DNA of 64,000 bases from Theocolax elegans (Eukaryota; Arthropoda; Insecta; Hymenoptera; Cerocephalidae): positions 58,114,910 through 58,178,909 of the forward strand of contig CM047431.1 of NCBI GenBank assembly GCA_026168455.1, in the 5' to 3' direction. Below the pieces are notes generated by a model. It did not search any database. It saw nothing but the letters and a program-made list of their open reading frames with translations, and had not been told where the DNA came from. The position numbers and the translations under genes are program-made. Positions 14,071 to 27,196 of the stretch are shown here, piece by piece; position 1 is the first letter of the stretch; each line of letters starts with the position of its first letter.

Positions 14071-14869
14071 ATAATTAAATTTTATATATAATTGTAACTA
14101 TCATTTTTATGAATATTTTAACCTTTATTGCCGAAATAGGATATGTATATATAACATGATATTTTTAGTATTAGAATGTAATGTAATAAATAAACAAAGA
14201 TTTTTTTAATTAGATTCATATTTATAATTTTAATAAATAAATTGATTATCTAAGTTTTATAGAATTATAATTAAATTAGTTTTTACAAATATTAAGTATT
14301 TTTACCGATAGTTTTTATTACATTTTAGTTTATCCGCGTCATGCGACATCTATACGGTGACAAAATAAAGCTTTCTTCTATCGATAATACATACTTAACT
14401 TTTGTATTAAATTTTCGACAACGAATTCAAATATATTAAAGACATATAGCACATTTAATAGAATGACCACAACCTCAAAACATTCGAATAATGCTTCCAG
14501 CTTTCCGGAAAGAGTAAACTTCAAAATTCCTATAGTTTCGGATGGGTTTTTAACGTTTTCGTCTGATTTACAACTAATTTCTGTTGTATTTCCAGTATTT
14601 ACGAAGATAAACGCTGTTTTATTAGATTTTTCACATGTCCATTTTTAATAGGTATTTAATAGGACATAACTAGATTCAACTGTAATCTATATTTACAAGC
14701 TCAAAAATTGGAGAAAAATAGGATTTTACACTAATAAATGGTCATAAAATGTGAGAAAAAGCGTTTCATCGATAGGAGAAAAATGGACACATTTTTCGCC
14801 TATTTTTTGCCCATTCTATTCAAACAGTCTATTTAATACTTAATTAATGGAATATGATTTCTACCAGGG

Positions 14870-16346
14870 TAATTATATAGACCAATTTCTCTTATTTCTA
14901 ATATTGCGAAAGTTTTCGAAAAAATTATTCATGTTAGAATCAATTTTCTTAGAGAAAATAAAATCTTATCTGATGATAAACAATACGGTTTTTTGAAAAA
15001 TAAAAGTACAAATGATGCATTAAATTTTCTCACTTAACATATACTTATAATAAAAATTCAATAGCTACTTTTATAGACTTGGAAAAGCTTTTGATACAGT
15101 TGACCATAATAAACTGTTTATAAAAATGGAAGCATATTATGGTATTAGAGGTCAATTACTTAATTTATTGGAAGATTATTTAACTAATAGATATCAAAGG
15201 GTTAAGTTAAAAAAAGTTAAAAGTGATCGACTACCAGTAACTATTGGAGTTCCACAGGGAACTATATTGGGACCTTTGTTTTTCTTGATTTATATTAATG
15301 ATCTGCTTGATCTTGTTACTAAGGATTGTATATAATGTTGTCCTATGCTGATGATACAGTATTATTGTGTTCGGGCACAACATGGAATAGTTGTGAAATT
15401 TTGATGAATAGTGCCCTAGAAAAAACATGTGATTTGATAGTTGCTAACGACTTATACTTAAATGTTGATAAAACTGTCTATATTGTATTTCGAAGTTACA
15501 GTGATAGCATTCCTAAAAAACTAAATATTAATATTAAAAATAAGCCCATTGAAAGAGTAGAATTTGCCAAGTATATCTAGGGGTTTATATTGACGGTCAT
15601 TTAAGATATGGAATTATCACGTAGACATTTGCTTTTTATTTTCAGAAAATTATCTAAAATTATGAACCAAAAGTCTCTATTACAGATTTACTATGCTTTT
15701 GTTAATAGCATTGCATCCTATGGCATTATTGCATGAGGTGGGGCTTACAATGGCGTCATGTCGATATTAGAATCTTTACGAAAAAGATTTATTAGAATAA
15801 TCTTCAAAGACCATGAGAATAATAAAGTGCCTTTAAGTATTAAGCAAACTTTTGTTCTTAATTCAGTATTGTATTACTATCAGGACTTGAAGAATAAATT
15901 TTTGTTTTCTAAGAGTAAAAATATAATTTTGCCTAAAATTAAGAAAACTATTTCCTATAAGAGTTGTGAATACAATGCTATAAAGTATTTCAACAATCTT
16001 CCAAATAAGTTAAAAACTTTATATCTAAGCCAAAAAAATATAAAACCGAAAATTAAAGAGTACATAAGAAAAAATGATAATTTTATATAGTTTTGTTATT
16101 TATCAAGTTTCATTTTATATTATTATAATTTTTAAACCAATTTTAAATGTTGTTTTTCACTAATACACACTATAAAGATGTTTTTTAGTTCGTAAGTTAG
16201 TTGTTTAAATTAGTCTACCTGGCCTAAGTACAGGTATCTTTGTACCTCTTTAGGATGTAATGTTTAGTCGGATATAATAATGTATATTTAGACTTAAGCT
16301 TCATATGTATTACTGGTAAATAAATAAATAAATAAATAAATAAATA
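14870..16346 (+). pseudogene. Decayed non-LTR retrotransposon (reverse transcriptase) with (TAAA)n tail
   Basis: Reverse transcriptase motifs appear in order across shifting frames: RPISLISNIAKVFEKI near 14890, [15 protein letters not shown] near 15065 (one frameshift), [13 protein letters not shown] near 15247-15285, and the catalytic Y-A-D-D at 15344-15355. A C-terminal region with ESLRKRFIRIIF lies near 15770. At least four frame breaks and an in-frame stop near 15735 make it dead. No endonuclease domain is visible, so it is 5'-truncated, as is usual for LINEs. The 3' end is a run of TAAA units at 16318-16346. It is of the Jockey/CR1 general type; I cannot fix the clade by eye. Confidence 0.85.
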
Positions 16347-17269
16347 TGGAAAAACCTACTCTCGATAGAATTAATTAACTAATGTGTAATAAAAACTAAC
16401 GGTAAAATTATTTAATTATAATTCTATAAAACTTAAATGATCAATTTATTTATTAAAATTATAAATATTAATCTAATTAAAAACAACAAAATATTTTTTA
16501 TTCATTATTATTATTGTATTCCATTCAAAATGCTAAAAATACAATAATGTTCTACTGTAATTCAGATAATGTTAGGAGTTTTGACAAAGAATGTTAAAAT
16601 CTTAAAAATATGTAAAATATAATTATATTAAATATAAAAGTATTCGATAGAATATAATTTCATAAAAAAAGTCGGTATTCAAAAATGACTGGTTGGTGAT
16701 TACTTACCCAATCCTGATTTAATTATTATTATAATTCGAAATTATCATCAATTTCGCTTATCTTATGTTGGAAATTAATCTTGAGATCTTAGACTTTCAA
16801 GACATATCCAATACTTTTGTAAATTAACACGGAATATCTACCTTATTTTAGTTGGTATTATTAGTTGGTTTTTATTGGGCATGTTCTTTTCAAATTTTCA
16901 AAAAGGTGTATAACTGTGTCGAAAGAAAAGTAAAATAAAAAAATGAGATTGTGCTGATTACGTTGTTATTTGAAAACAATCATTTGTAATGAATTCATAA
17001 GTATGAATATTGTTCTATTAATTCGAATGCTTAATTGATTTTTCTTTTCGAAAATGTTACGTATACTTGTATTAATTTTTTTCTTTCGAAATTTGATTTC
17101 AAATTTGGAAGTAGTCGTGATATAAAATATCGTATATGAGTTTATCGTGCACTCGTTTCGTTCGTGCGAACAATCTCGCGCAAGGCGGGATACAAATGAT
17201 ACAATCTCCCACACTATAGAGTCTTAACATACTATTATCGCATTTCTTATATCACTATATAGACGATGT

Positions 17270-18100
17270 GCTAAAAACATGCTAGAAAAAGTACGTTTTG
17301 ACATGTCTAGAGTCAAAATCACGTGTTTTTAGAATATGTCTATATACATGCGTCTGCGTGTGTATGTGCAGTTCGTATTCCGTATAACGTCATTTTTTAA
17401 ACTAATAATATATCAATTATTGATGTCACTCGTCTAAGTCATTTAGTTTTCTTTTCTCTTTTGTTTTAAATTATTTAAATAATTTAAATTTGTTAATTGC
17501 AGTAGATCGTATTTTTAAATCGAATTTTCCTCTCTGTTCGGAGTTTTGAAATTATTTCGATATTAATTTTCAAGTTATTAAAAAATACTGTTTTTTTTCA
17601 ATTTGTTATAACCCGGAAACTAATCAGTCAAATGTGCTGAAAAAAATCGTGGTGACAAAACATATAATATTGACTATATTTTTTGTACAATTTTTAGGTA
17701 ATTCAGAATTAGTTTTTGATAAAAAAAATATAAAGTCCGAAAAAAATGAGTTTTTTTGGCCATTGTTTTTCTTTTACTTAGTTTAAGTTTAATTTTTATG
17801 CTCCATTTTTAATATTATATATTTTTTTATTATATACAATTTTCATATTTATATGTCATGTACATCACGAAAGAAATACAGTTGTCAATTCATTATTGTA
17901 AATTTTACACTGATATATTATAATCAAAAGAAAAATGGATAGCTATTGCTTTGAAAATAAGTAAGGTTATAACAAATATTTAAAAAGTAAAAATTTATAC
18001 TGTGCACTGCTGGAAGAAAATTTATTCATAGTGAGATCCATTTTTTTTCAAACACCCATTCATCCACAGTATTAGTCGTTGTAGAATACACACCAATTCG
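17270..18100 (+). repeat. Diverged repeat, copy 1 (partner near 29.98-30.51 kb)
   Basis: Shares with 29985-30510, in the same orientation and order, a core GTTTTGACATGTCTAGAGT followed shortly by the E-box CACGTG. Further blocks match at about 0.3 kb (CGGAAACTAAT), 0.45 kb (AGTTTnTTTGGCC) and 0.6 kb (CATTGTAAATTTTA). The two are clearly related but old. I cannot tell a dispersed element from a duplicated regulatory segment. Confidence 0.55.
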
Positions 18101-19423
18101 GCGTTAGCGGTTAGTTTGATTTATTCGTATATACAATAACAGCGTTAAATTTTCTTAGTGATCAGTGAACAAAAAATCATTTCTTTTCTTGCTGCTAATG
18201 GAAATTTTTTGCTAAAAACTTTTTTTTCAACCGCAGGTAAATATATAATATATATATATAAATATAATATTTTACTATAAAAAATAACGGAAATTTTACA
18301 GCATATATACATATATAGTAAAAAGAGTAATATTTTCTAATCAACGGTTGTCCAAAACCGTTTGGTTTTGACTTTCTCGAGGAAAACTATTTTTGTATAA
18401 TATTAAAAATACCATTTATAAATTGACATATAATTGTGATTTAATTCCAATAAATGGAATGGGGCGAAGATGATCAGAAAACACGTTTCACCACAATAAA
18501 AACTGTCAACATTTTTTCTCGATTTCTATTAAAAGCATATATATATATAATAAGGAAATACAATAAATTTCTAACTGCAAGGTAAATAATAAAAAAATAC
18601 TATTGAAAATATTCCACACAAATTCCTCAACTCTCAGTTGGAATTGGCCATTTTTAATGTATCGGTGTTATATATACAATTGCTATTTATTTATACAAGT
18701 TATATATAAATAATGAAATAAAAATGTAGGAAAGATCGCGAAGTTTAACTGTATATAGAGTTATAATGTACATATACATAGTGAAAGAATAAAATAATCG
18801 AGATCGAGAAAGAACATCTACTTGGAAAAGTTTAAACGGCGGTGGATAAATGCGCAAGTAAAATTTTATCTATCCTGGAGTGTAAAACGAAAAAGTATAT
18901 AAGTATACTTATGTATAGAGATACAAAAGCAAAGTTGTTGTAGGATACCGCGCGGTCAATCGAAATGTGTAAAAAAATAAAATAAAAATGATTGCGGTAG
19001 ACTGCAGCGGGATATATTCCAATATCAATATTATGTATATAATTGTACATTGACATTTCCAATTGACGTTTATATCGTATATACTCGGGTATACGGGGGA
19101 AATTAACGTTAAATTCACGAAACACGGGGCAATAAAGAGGATGTTACGTATATATGTATATATATATCACAGTTACGGTTAAACAATTTCAATTAATCAT
19201 AAAGACAATATAGTAATAATCGTACAAACGCTCATAGCGTGTAAATTCCATTGTTCCACGCGGTCGGTCTATACCTACATAAGCGCATTAAAATTTACGT
19301 CCACGCGCGGCTCGTCGCTTTCGACGCCCGCGTCAAGACGAAAAATCGCGAATTATATGTACATGTATATATGTATATATATATGCATATACGCACACGT
19401 GAATTTCAAACAATTCATACCCC

Positions 19424-19532
19424 GCACACACACACACACACACATTCACGTAAATATTAATTACAAGTGATGCGTTTATTGATATTAATTATTATTAATT
19501 ATTATACATAACGTGCAGTGTGTGTGTGTGTG
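19424..19532. repeat. (CA)n and (TG)n microsatellites
   Basis: About ten CA units at 19424-19444 and about seven TG units at 19518-19532, on either side of an AT-rich stretch. Short ORFs across them are chance. Confidence 0.85.
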
Positions 19533-20734
19533 TCTTTGTAAAAATATATCACCTCAATCGTATATGATTCTACAAAATGAATCTAAAAACCCTCAATCTG
19601 ATTCTCAATTTTTTTATGTAAATAAAAATCTATAGAAAAATTATATATAAACGTACGAACGCCAACAGCATATCTAAATATTTAGGGTTACATAATGGTG
19701 TATAAGCGATGTTATATGTAATTTTTATCCAAAGTTTAGTATGATTAATGATACTCAGTTTGACGATTTTGATAGTCATTTTTTTCCTAGATAAGAACGG
19801 ACGTATTTCGTTTTTTAGAAATATTTTATTTCATCTCCGTGTAAATCAAGATGCATTGATTCTTCTACAACGTGCATGATTAAAAAAAATTATAGTGAAA
19901 TCCGATAAAACGGTGTCAATTCGTTCGAATCGTGATTTTGTCGAGTTGATGAATTACATCTCTTTTATATCCCGTTGGAAACTGGTCAAATACTCTGTTT
20001 TTGAACTGACGAAACTGGATTCCGTTGGTTTTCAATGATTTTTACAATCAAATTAACTGAATTTCCTTAAACTATATAATTATTTAGTATCTTCTAGTAA
20101 GTCTAGAAACAAAAAGTTAATTGTGTTATTAAGTATGATATTTATTACTCAAAAAAGTAGTAGTTTTGATGTGACAACATTTTTGAATGTCGCAACACGA
20201 TATATTCTAAATGGAAACAACCCCATTTAAGCAATATAAGTTAAATTAAGAAATTATACGTATATATAAAGGGATTTTGATAAAATAATCTTGTTGTATG
20301 ATTGTTTACTATGAAAACAGAGAAACATTGTTTGTTATACTCATTTAAGAATTTTAATTTAATTTTCGTTCTTTGTTATGTGTAATAATAAATTTTACGA
20401 CGGACCATAATGTTGTATCTCTGTATACGCGGTGTATTTGCTATATCAGGGAAAAGGTATAAGTGCATATTTTATTAAAGAGAAGAAAATTACCGAGACC
20501 GCTACACACAATGTGACTAATTTTCCGTGAAAAACGGTAAGTTTCATTAAAATAAATGGTACAATATTTCTATAAACCAGAGGCAATTGAACCACTTGTT
20601 TATGTTTCGGATACTTGAATATAAATCAAGAACATTGTTTGTATACTTAACAAAACTAACCAGGAGAGCGCTACATCTTTGAGAAAAGGATCTTCTTTTA
20701 AACTCTATAACGCTCTTTTTTTATGAGAGATACA

Positions 20735-21125
20735 AGCAAAAAACGAAAAATCTCGCCAAAATACCCTTGACTTTGATTACTTATATATAACTCAAAAACG
20801 AATATAGAGATTATAGATTGGATTTTAAAAAAAGAAGCTCAAATATCTTGATTTGGTCAAAAGTTATGAAAGAGAAAAACGAATTTAACGATATTTTGAT
20901 GACTATTTTGAATAAAAAAATTTACTCATTTTTTAGGCTAAATTGTCTTTTTATTTTTATTTTTTCCATCACTTTCGACTAAATCAAGATATTTAAGCTT
21001 TTTTTTTTAAATCCAATCTACTCGATCAAAGCTTTCTTCTGAACTTAAATTTGAGTATAAATATCTATTTGTTTTTAAGCAAAAAGTAATCAAAGTTAAG
21101 GGTTTTTTGGCGAAATTTTTCGTTA
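20735..21125. repeat. Imperfect 390-bp foldback (hairpin) sequence
   Basis: The left half contains CGAAAAATCTCGCCAAAA, CTTGACTTTGATTACT, GATTGGATTTTAAAA and CAAATATCTTGATTTGGTC. Their near reverse complements follow in opposite order in the right half, ending GGCGAAATTTTTCG. This looks like an old palindromic MITE. Termini and target duplication are not clear. Confidence 0.6.
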
Positions 21126-21830
21126 TAGTAGAAAAGTTTAAAACTCTGGGTTTCTTTATATTTTGATAAACATATTTAAGAGTTTGGTAAATATCCGTTT
21201 CCCGGAGGTAAAGAAATTCTCCTTGTTAGTTGTTAATTGACACTCTTTGCCATCGATAGAAAAGTAGCACTTGCTACAGATATAAACTATTTATTATTCG
21301 TTTTATCAATAATATAAATTTAAACATTTTTGAAAAGAAAGCTAAGGATATATAATAGTCCAGTTCTTTGATACCTTACGTTAATTAGAAATATAATAGT
21401 GATGATTGATATATATCGATAATCGGTTTCTGATTACGAGAAATATAGGTGAAAGATATATTGATAATCTTTGCTACTAGCTAAACTTGGAGATTTTTCA
21501 TCGGAATTATAATAATAAAATATAATATTGTACTCGATTAAAAAATGTTAAATTGAATAAAATAATATTCAACGCGGCTTGTTATACCCCCACGTACAGA
21601 CATCGCGTGATACGCGCGACGTACCGTGGAAATACAAAAACCGCAAAGACCTCGTGGTGAAAAAAATCGTATAAATTAAAATATCTCAGCTGGTTAAATA
21701 TCGAATAATCCGGAGAGAGGGGAAGAGAGAGAGAGAGGGAGGGAAAATCGCGGAAACCGATGAGGAAAAAAAAGCATAAGCGTCTTTAGTTTGTATGTGT
21801 GTACGTGTGTGTGTGTGTGTGTATGCGTGT

Positions 21831-22320
21831 ACAGCTAGAGGCCGGGGCAATTAGCACGATTGAAACGCAAAGTCGCGTAAATTGACGCCTCGACGCGTTC
21901 GACAATGGGAGAGAGGGCGCGTAGCTGCGAGGGTGTTATCGCACACAGACGCGGGAACGCGGAGACACGCACACACACGTGGAGGAGGACTTTTCATTTT
22001 CCGCGAGTCGTCGACGAGTGAGGACGACGCCGCAAATCCGGGCAATAACAATTCCCGCAATAGCAATAATCGTAAGCCCCGTGTTCGTTCTCCGGACTCC
22101 GTACCGAGCTGCCACCCACAACCCACCAGGCCACCACCCGGTCCCCGCTTGCCGGTGCCCGCCGCGCCGGTGCAGCCGCGAGTCGACGACTCGACGAAAC
22201 GAATTATATAGGAGGCGGTGAGCGCGCGCGCGCAACCCTTCCCCTCATTGGTCGGGTCGTTACGGCTTCCTTCTCATTCGACGAGGGACCCTCCAATCCC
22301 CAACTCGAGTGCACCTACGT
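21831..22320. promoter_or_regulatory. GC-rich, CpG-rich module, candidate promoter or non-coding 5' exon
   Basis: Against about 30% GC surroundings this stretch is strongly GC- and CpG-rich. It carries an inverted CCAAT box (CATTGGTCGG near 22249), a GAATTATATAGGAGGCG segment followed by a donor-like GTGAGCG near 22217, and then pyrimidine-rich sequence. It recurs at 24248-24737 and 26634-27123. Promoter or first-exon function is inferred from composition only; no transcript can be assigned. Confidence 0.35.
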
Positions 22321-22352
22321 CCGGCTCTCCGTTTTACTTTTACTCCGGATCC

Positions 22353-22395
<43 letters not shown>

Positions 22396-24247
22396 GTGCG
22401 CTTTTTAAATGCTTAACTCCCCGGCTATCTATGCCAATTCGACACTCACCTAATATTATCTATGCAGCCTTCTTTTTTCATATTTCCAACATCTGGTACA
22501 CCTGTGTCATTTTACATTTCATTACCCGCACCGAGATAAATGATTTATATGATAAATGAATTTAATGATCTCCACAAGCCAAATATTCCCCACAACTCAG
22601 TAAGGCGGACTGTATTAATACCAGCCACTTTAGAAACTTCACAGGATGAGTGTTTGAAAAAAGACCAGGACATGCTAAGTCAAAATAAAAAATTTAATTG
22701 ATTGTAGTATAAAATTAAAAAAACGGGAAAAAAAAGAAAGAAAGGAAAAGAAAATTTATTGTATTTCGCCCTGAGTATGCCTGGTGGGCTCATCAGTAGA
22801 GTCCAGGCATCTCGTCTCTAGATACAGATGAATGATATATAATATAAAAATTTTTTTAAAAAACAGCTTCATTCCGACCAGGAAGACATGGGGTATATAT
22901 GCCGATAGCAAACTTTAGTAAGTGCCACATATTAACAGGTAGCCCCCTAACGAGATAAATTATTATTCATATTTTGATATTTATCTTCTATAAGATTAAT
23001 CAAACGTGTGGAAGAAAAAAGGTAAAGATTTTGTACCTAAGTATTTTTTAGTTTTACAAATGTTTTTTTCAGATTTTTCTTCTGCTATTGTTTAACGTAT
23101 TATTCAAAGTTTCATCGTACGGGGTGCCGGAGTGGCGTACAAAAATTTAAAAATTACTGTACTTTAGCGCGAGCTTGACCGAGGCCTTTACTAAAGTTCC
23201 TTTTTAATTTTACAAGTCAGTGTAGTTTTATAGTTGAATAATTTCCAATTCGAAAAATTCAAGTTAAAATAAAAAAAAACAATTATGAATTTATATAAAT
23301 TATAACAATATCTTATAATTTATATACTTTAGTTTCATACTCGTTGTATTGACATAAGGATTGTGATGGATCGATGGATCGAATTAATTTTACGCATTTT
23401 TAGGAAATATTCCGTTTTATCGGTAGGACCACAAGAGCAAACTTCCTCGAAATGTACTGAAAAAATTGAGCTGATTCAATTGAATTTTAAAAAATATTTA
23501 ATTGTAACATCAAAAAGTATTTATTAAGAATGAACAACTTTTTGATCGGACGGTAAGTAAAAATTGTCTTTAAACGTCTTCGTGTGACACAATTTCCCCA
23601 TTTACAATACGAAAATGAAAGAAAAATAATATATATTAATAATGATTATATTGTTAATAGAAACGTAAGGATATATTTCGATTATCATAATTTTTTCCTT
23701 TAAATTATAATAAAATTACTACACATTCATATGTGTATATTTGCTATAAAATCGAGTACAAATAATATAGTAAAAATTATAATAACCTAAGTGTATCTCT
23801 ACGTTTCTATAAAATAGGTTAATTTCAACCAATCTTAATTCAATCATTCTATATATTCGAATTAAATATTAAAATCACTTAAAAGAGTGAACATCATAAA
23901 TTCAATGTTCATTTTCGAGTGAAAATTCTTGTATGCTCACTCTGCAAACTATAGTCACTCAATTTTCCCATCAGACGCTTAATTCCGGTGACTTTTTAAC
24001 TAATTTTCGAGAGTTTAAATCTATGTCTATATAAACGATTTCTTAATTTTTCACAACAAAATATTTTATTGAATTCACTCAAGTTTTTGTTTCGTTGTTT
24101 ATGTACACTAAAAAATATAAAAAGAAAGAAAGAAATACACTAATTAAAAAAGAGATGAATCAAGAAAAGCACGATATTAATAACCGCGGTGTATGAAAAT
24201 TATTTTCCAGGCTATATGTATATATGTGTGTGTGTGTGTATGCGTGT
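21831..24247 (+). repeat. 2.4-kb tandem unit, copy 1 of 3
   Basis: Starts after a TG microsatellite at ACAGCTAGAGGCCGGGG. It runs through a GC-rich first 500 bp, a (CT)n tract at about 22353-22390 and then 1.8 kb of AT-rich DNA ending GGCTATATGTATATATG. The next copy begins immediately. Copies 1 and 2 are nearly identical, with differences concentrated in homopolymers and microsatellites. No gene is recognised; the short ORFs in the GC-rich part exist in several frames on both strands and recur only because the DNA recurs. Confidence 0.9.
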
Positions 24248-26633
24248 ACAGCTAGAGGCCGGGGCAATTAGCACGATTGAAACGCAAAGTCGCGTAAATT
24301 GACGCCTCGACGCGTTCGACAATGGGAGAGAGGGCGCGTAGCTGCGAGGGTGTTATCGCACACAGACGCGGGAACGCGGAGACACGCACACACACGTGGA
24401 GGAGGACTTTTCATTTTCCGCGAGTCGTCGACGAGTGAGGACGACGCCGCAAATCCGGGCAATAACAATTCCCGCAATAGCAATAATCGTAAGCCCCGTG
24501 TTCGTTCTCCGGACTCCGTACCGAGCTGCCACCCACAACCCACCAGGCCACCACCCGGTCCCCGCTTGCCGGTGCCCGCCGCGCCGGTGCAGCCGCGAGT
24601 CGACGACTCGACGAAACGAATTATATAGGAGGCGGTGAGCGCGCGCGCGCAACCCTTCCCCTCATTGGTCGGGTCGTTACGGCTTCCTTCTCATTCGACG
24701 AGGGACCCTCCAATCCCCAACTCGAGTGCACCTACGTCCGGCTCTCCGTTTTACTTTTACTCCGGATCCGTCTCTCTCTCTCTCTGTCTCGTGCGCTTTT
24801 TAAATGCTTAACTCCCCGGCTATCTATGCCATTCGACACTCACCTAATATTATCTATGCAGCCTTCTTTTTTCATATTTCCAACATCTGGTACACCTGTG
24901 TCATTTTACATTTCATTACCCGCACCGAGATAAATGATTTATATGATAAATGAATTTAATGATCTCCACAAGCCAAATATTCCCCACAACTCAGTAAGGC
25001 GGACTGTATTAATACCAGCCACTTTAGAAACTTCACAGGATGAGTGTTTGAAAAAAGACCAGGACAAGCTAAGTCAAAATAAAAAATTTAATTGATTGTA
25101 GTATAAAATTAAAAAAACGGGAAAAAAAGAAAGAAGGAAAAGAAAATTTATTGTATTTCGCCTGAGTATGCCTGGTGGGCTCATCAGTAGAGTCCAGGCA
25201 TCTCGTCTCTAGATACAGATGAATGATATAATATAAAAATTTTTTTAAAAAACAGCTTCATTCCGACCAGGAAGACATGGGGTATATATGCCGATAGCAA
25301 ACTTTAGTAAGTGCCACATATTAACAGGTAGCCCCCTAACGAGATAAATTATTATTCATATTTTGATATTTATCTTCTATAAGATTAATCAAACGTGTGG
25401 AAGAAAAAAGGTAAAGATTTTGTACCTAAGTATTTTTTAGTTTTACAAATGTTTTTTCAGATTTTTCTTCTGCTATTGTTTAACGTATTATTCAAAGTTT
25501 CATCGTACGGGGTGCCGGAGTGGCGTACAAAAATTTAAAAATTACTGTACTTTAGCGCGAGCTTGACCGAGGCCTTTACTAAAGTTCCTTTTTAATTTTA
25601 CAAGTCAGTGTAGTTTTATAGTTGAATAATTTCCAATTCGAAAAATTCAAGTTAAAATAAAAAAAAACAATTATGAATTTATATAAATTATAACAATATC
25701 TTATAATTTATATACTTTAGTTTCATACTCGTTGTATTGACATAAGGATTGTGATGGATCGATGGATCGAATTAATTTTACGCATTTTTAGGAAATATTC
25801 CGTTTTATCGGTAGGACCACAAGAGCAAACTTCCTCGAAATGTACTGAAAAAATTGAGCTGATTCAATTGAATTTTAAAAAATATTTAATTGTAACATCA
25901 AAAAGTATTTATTAAGAATGAACAACTTTTTGATCGGACGGTAAGTAAAAATTGTCTTTAAACGTCTTCGTGTGACACAATTTCCCCATTTACAATACGA
26001 AAATGAAAGAAAAATAATATATATTAATAATGATTATATTGTTAATAGAAACGTAAGGATATATTTCGATTATCATAATTTTTTCCTTTAAATTATAATA
26101 AAATTACTACACATTCATATGTGTATATTTGCTATAAAATCGAGTACAAATAATATAGTAAAAATTATAATAACCTAAGTGTATCTCTACGTTTCTATAA
26201 AATAGGTTAATTTCAACCAATCTTAATTCAATCATTCTATATATTCGAATTAAATATTAAAATCACTTAAAAGAGTGAACATCATAAATTCAATGTTCAT
26301 TTTCGAGTGAAAATTCTTGTATGCTCACTCTGCAAACTATAGTCACTCAATTTTCCCATCAGACGCTTAATTCCGGTGACTTTTTAACTAATTTTCGAGA
26401 GTTTAAATCTATGTCTATATAAACGATTTCTTAATTTTTCACAACAAAATATTTTATTGAATTCACTCAAGTTTTTTGTTTCGTTGTTTATGTACACTAA
26501 AAAATATAAAAAGAAAGAAAGAAATACACTAATTAAAAAGAGATGAATCAAGAAAAGCACGATATTAATAACCGCGGTGTATGAAAATTATTTTCCAGGC
26601 TATATGTATATGTGTGTGTGTGTGTATGCGTGT
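24248..26633 (+). repeat. 2.4-kb tandem unit, copy 2 of 3
   Basis: Same content and order as copy 1, 31 bp shorter. Most of the difference is a (CT)n tract cut to about seven units near 24772-24786 and single-base homopolymer losses. Confidence 0.9.
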
Positions 26634-27155
26634 ACAGCTAGAGGCCGGGGCAATTAGCACGATTGAAACGCAAAGTCGCGTAAATTGACGCCTCGACGCG
26701 TTCGACAATGGGAGAGAGGGCGCGTAGCTGCGAGGGTGTTATCGCACACAGACGCGGGAACGCGGAGACACGCACACACACGTGGAGGAGGACTTTTCAT
26801 TTTCCGCGAGTCGTCGACGAGTGAGGACGACGCCGCAAATCCGGGCAATAACAATTCCCGCAATAGCAATAATCGTAAGCCCCGTGTTCGTTCTCCGGAC
26901 TCCGTACCGAGCTGCCACCCACAACCCACCAGGCCACCACCCGGTCCCCGCTTGCCGGTGCCCGCCGCGCCGGTGCAGCCGCGAGTCGACGACTCGACGA
27001 AACGAATTATATAGGAGGCGGTGAGCGCGCGCGCGCAACCCTTCCCCTCATTGGTCGGGTCGTTACGGCTTCCTTCTCATTCGACGAGGGACCCTCCAAT
27101 CCCCAACTCGAGTGCACCTACGTCCGGCTCTCCGTTTTACTTTTACTCCGGATCC

Positions 27156-27196
<41 letters not shown>

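Larger units (their letters stand above)
13730..16716. mobile_element. hAT-like long inverted-repeat element with nested insertions
   Basis: The left arm (13730 to about 14340, once the solo LTR is removed) matches the reverse complement of the right arm (about 16365-16716) over several hundred bases. The outer ends are CAGGGTTGG and CCAATCCTG, which suits a hAT-type terminus. The flanking 8-mers ATAATAAT and ATTTAATT agree at only 6 of 8 positions, so the target duplication is weak. No transposase is visible. The loop contains a decayed LINE, and the left arm carries a solo LTR that is absent from the right arm. Confidence 0.65.
16717..20734. other. Gene-free AT-rich intergenic DNA
   Basis: No convincing ORF or spliced coding signal on either strand. 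It contains the diverged repeat at about 17270-18100 and CA/TG microsatellites near 19.4-19.5 kb, described separately. Confidence 0.5.

Noticed and set aside
14463..14648. 61-codon plus-strand ORF upstream of the LINE
   Set aside because: No reverse transcriptase or gag-like motif, and it lies in the loop of the inverted-repeat element. It may be part of the LINE 5' region but nothing supports a protein.
15126..16090. Three separate ORFs as independent genes
   Set aside because: They are consecutive fragments of one frameshifted reverse transcriptase and its C-terminal region.
21851..22235. Several overlapping ORFs of 80-110 codons in the GC-rich head, repeated in all three units
   Set aside because: GC-rich DNA has few stop codons, and ORFs occur on both strands at once. 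Their perfect recurrence reflects DNA duplication, not protein conservation. No domain or splice context is visible.
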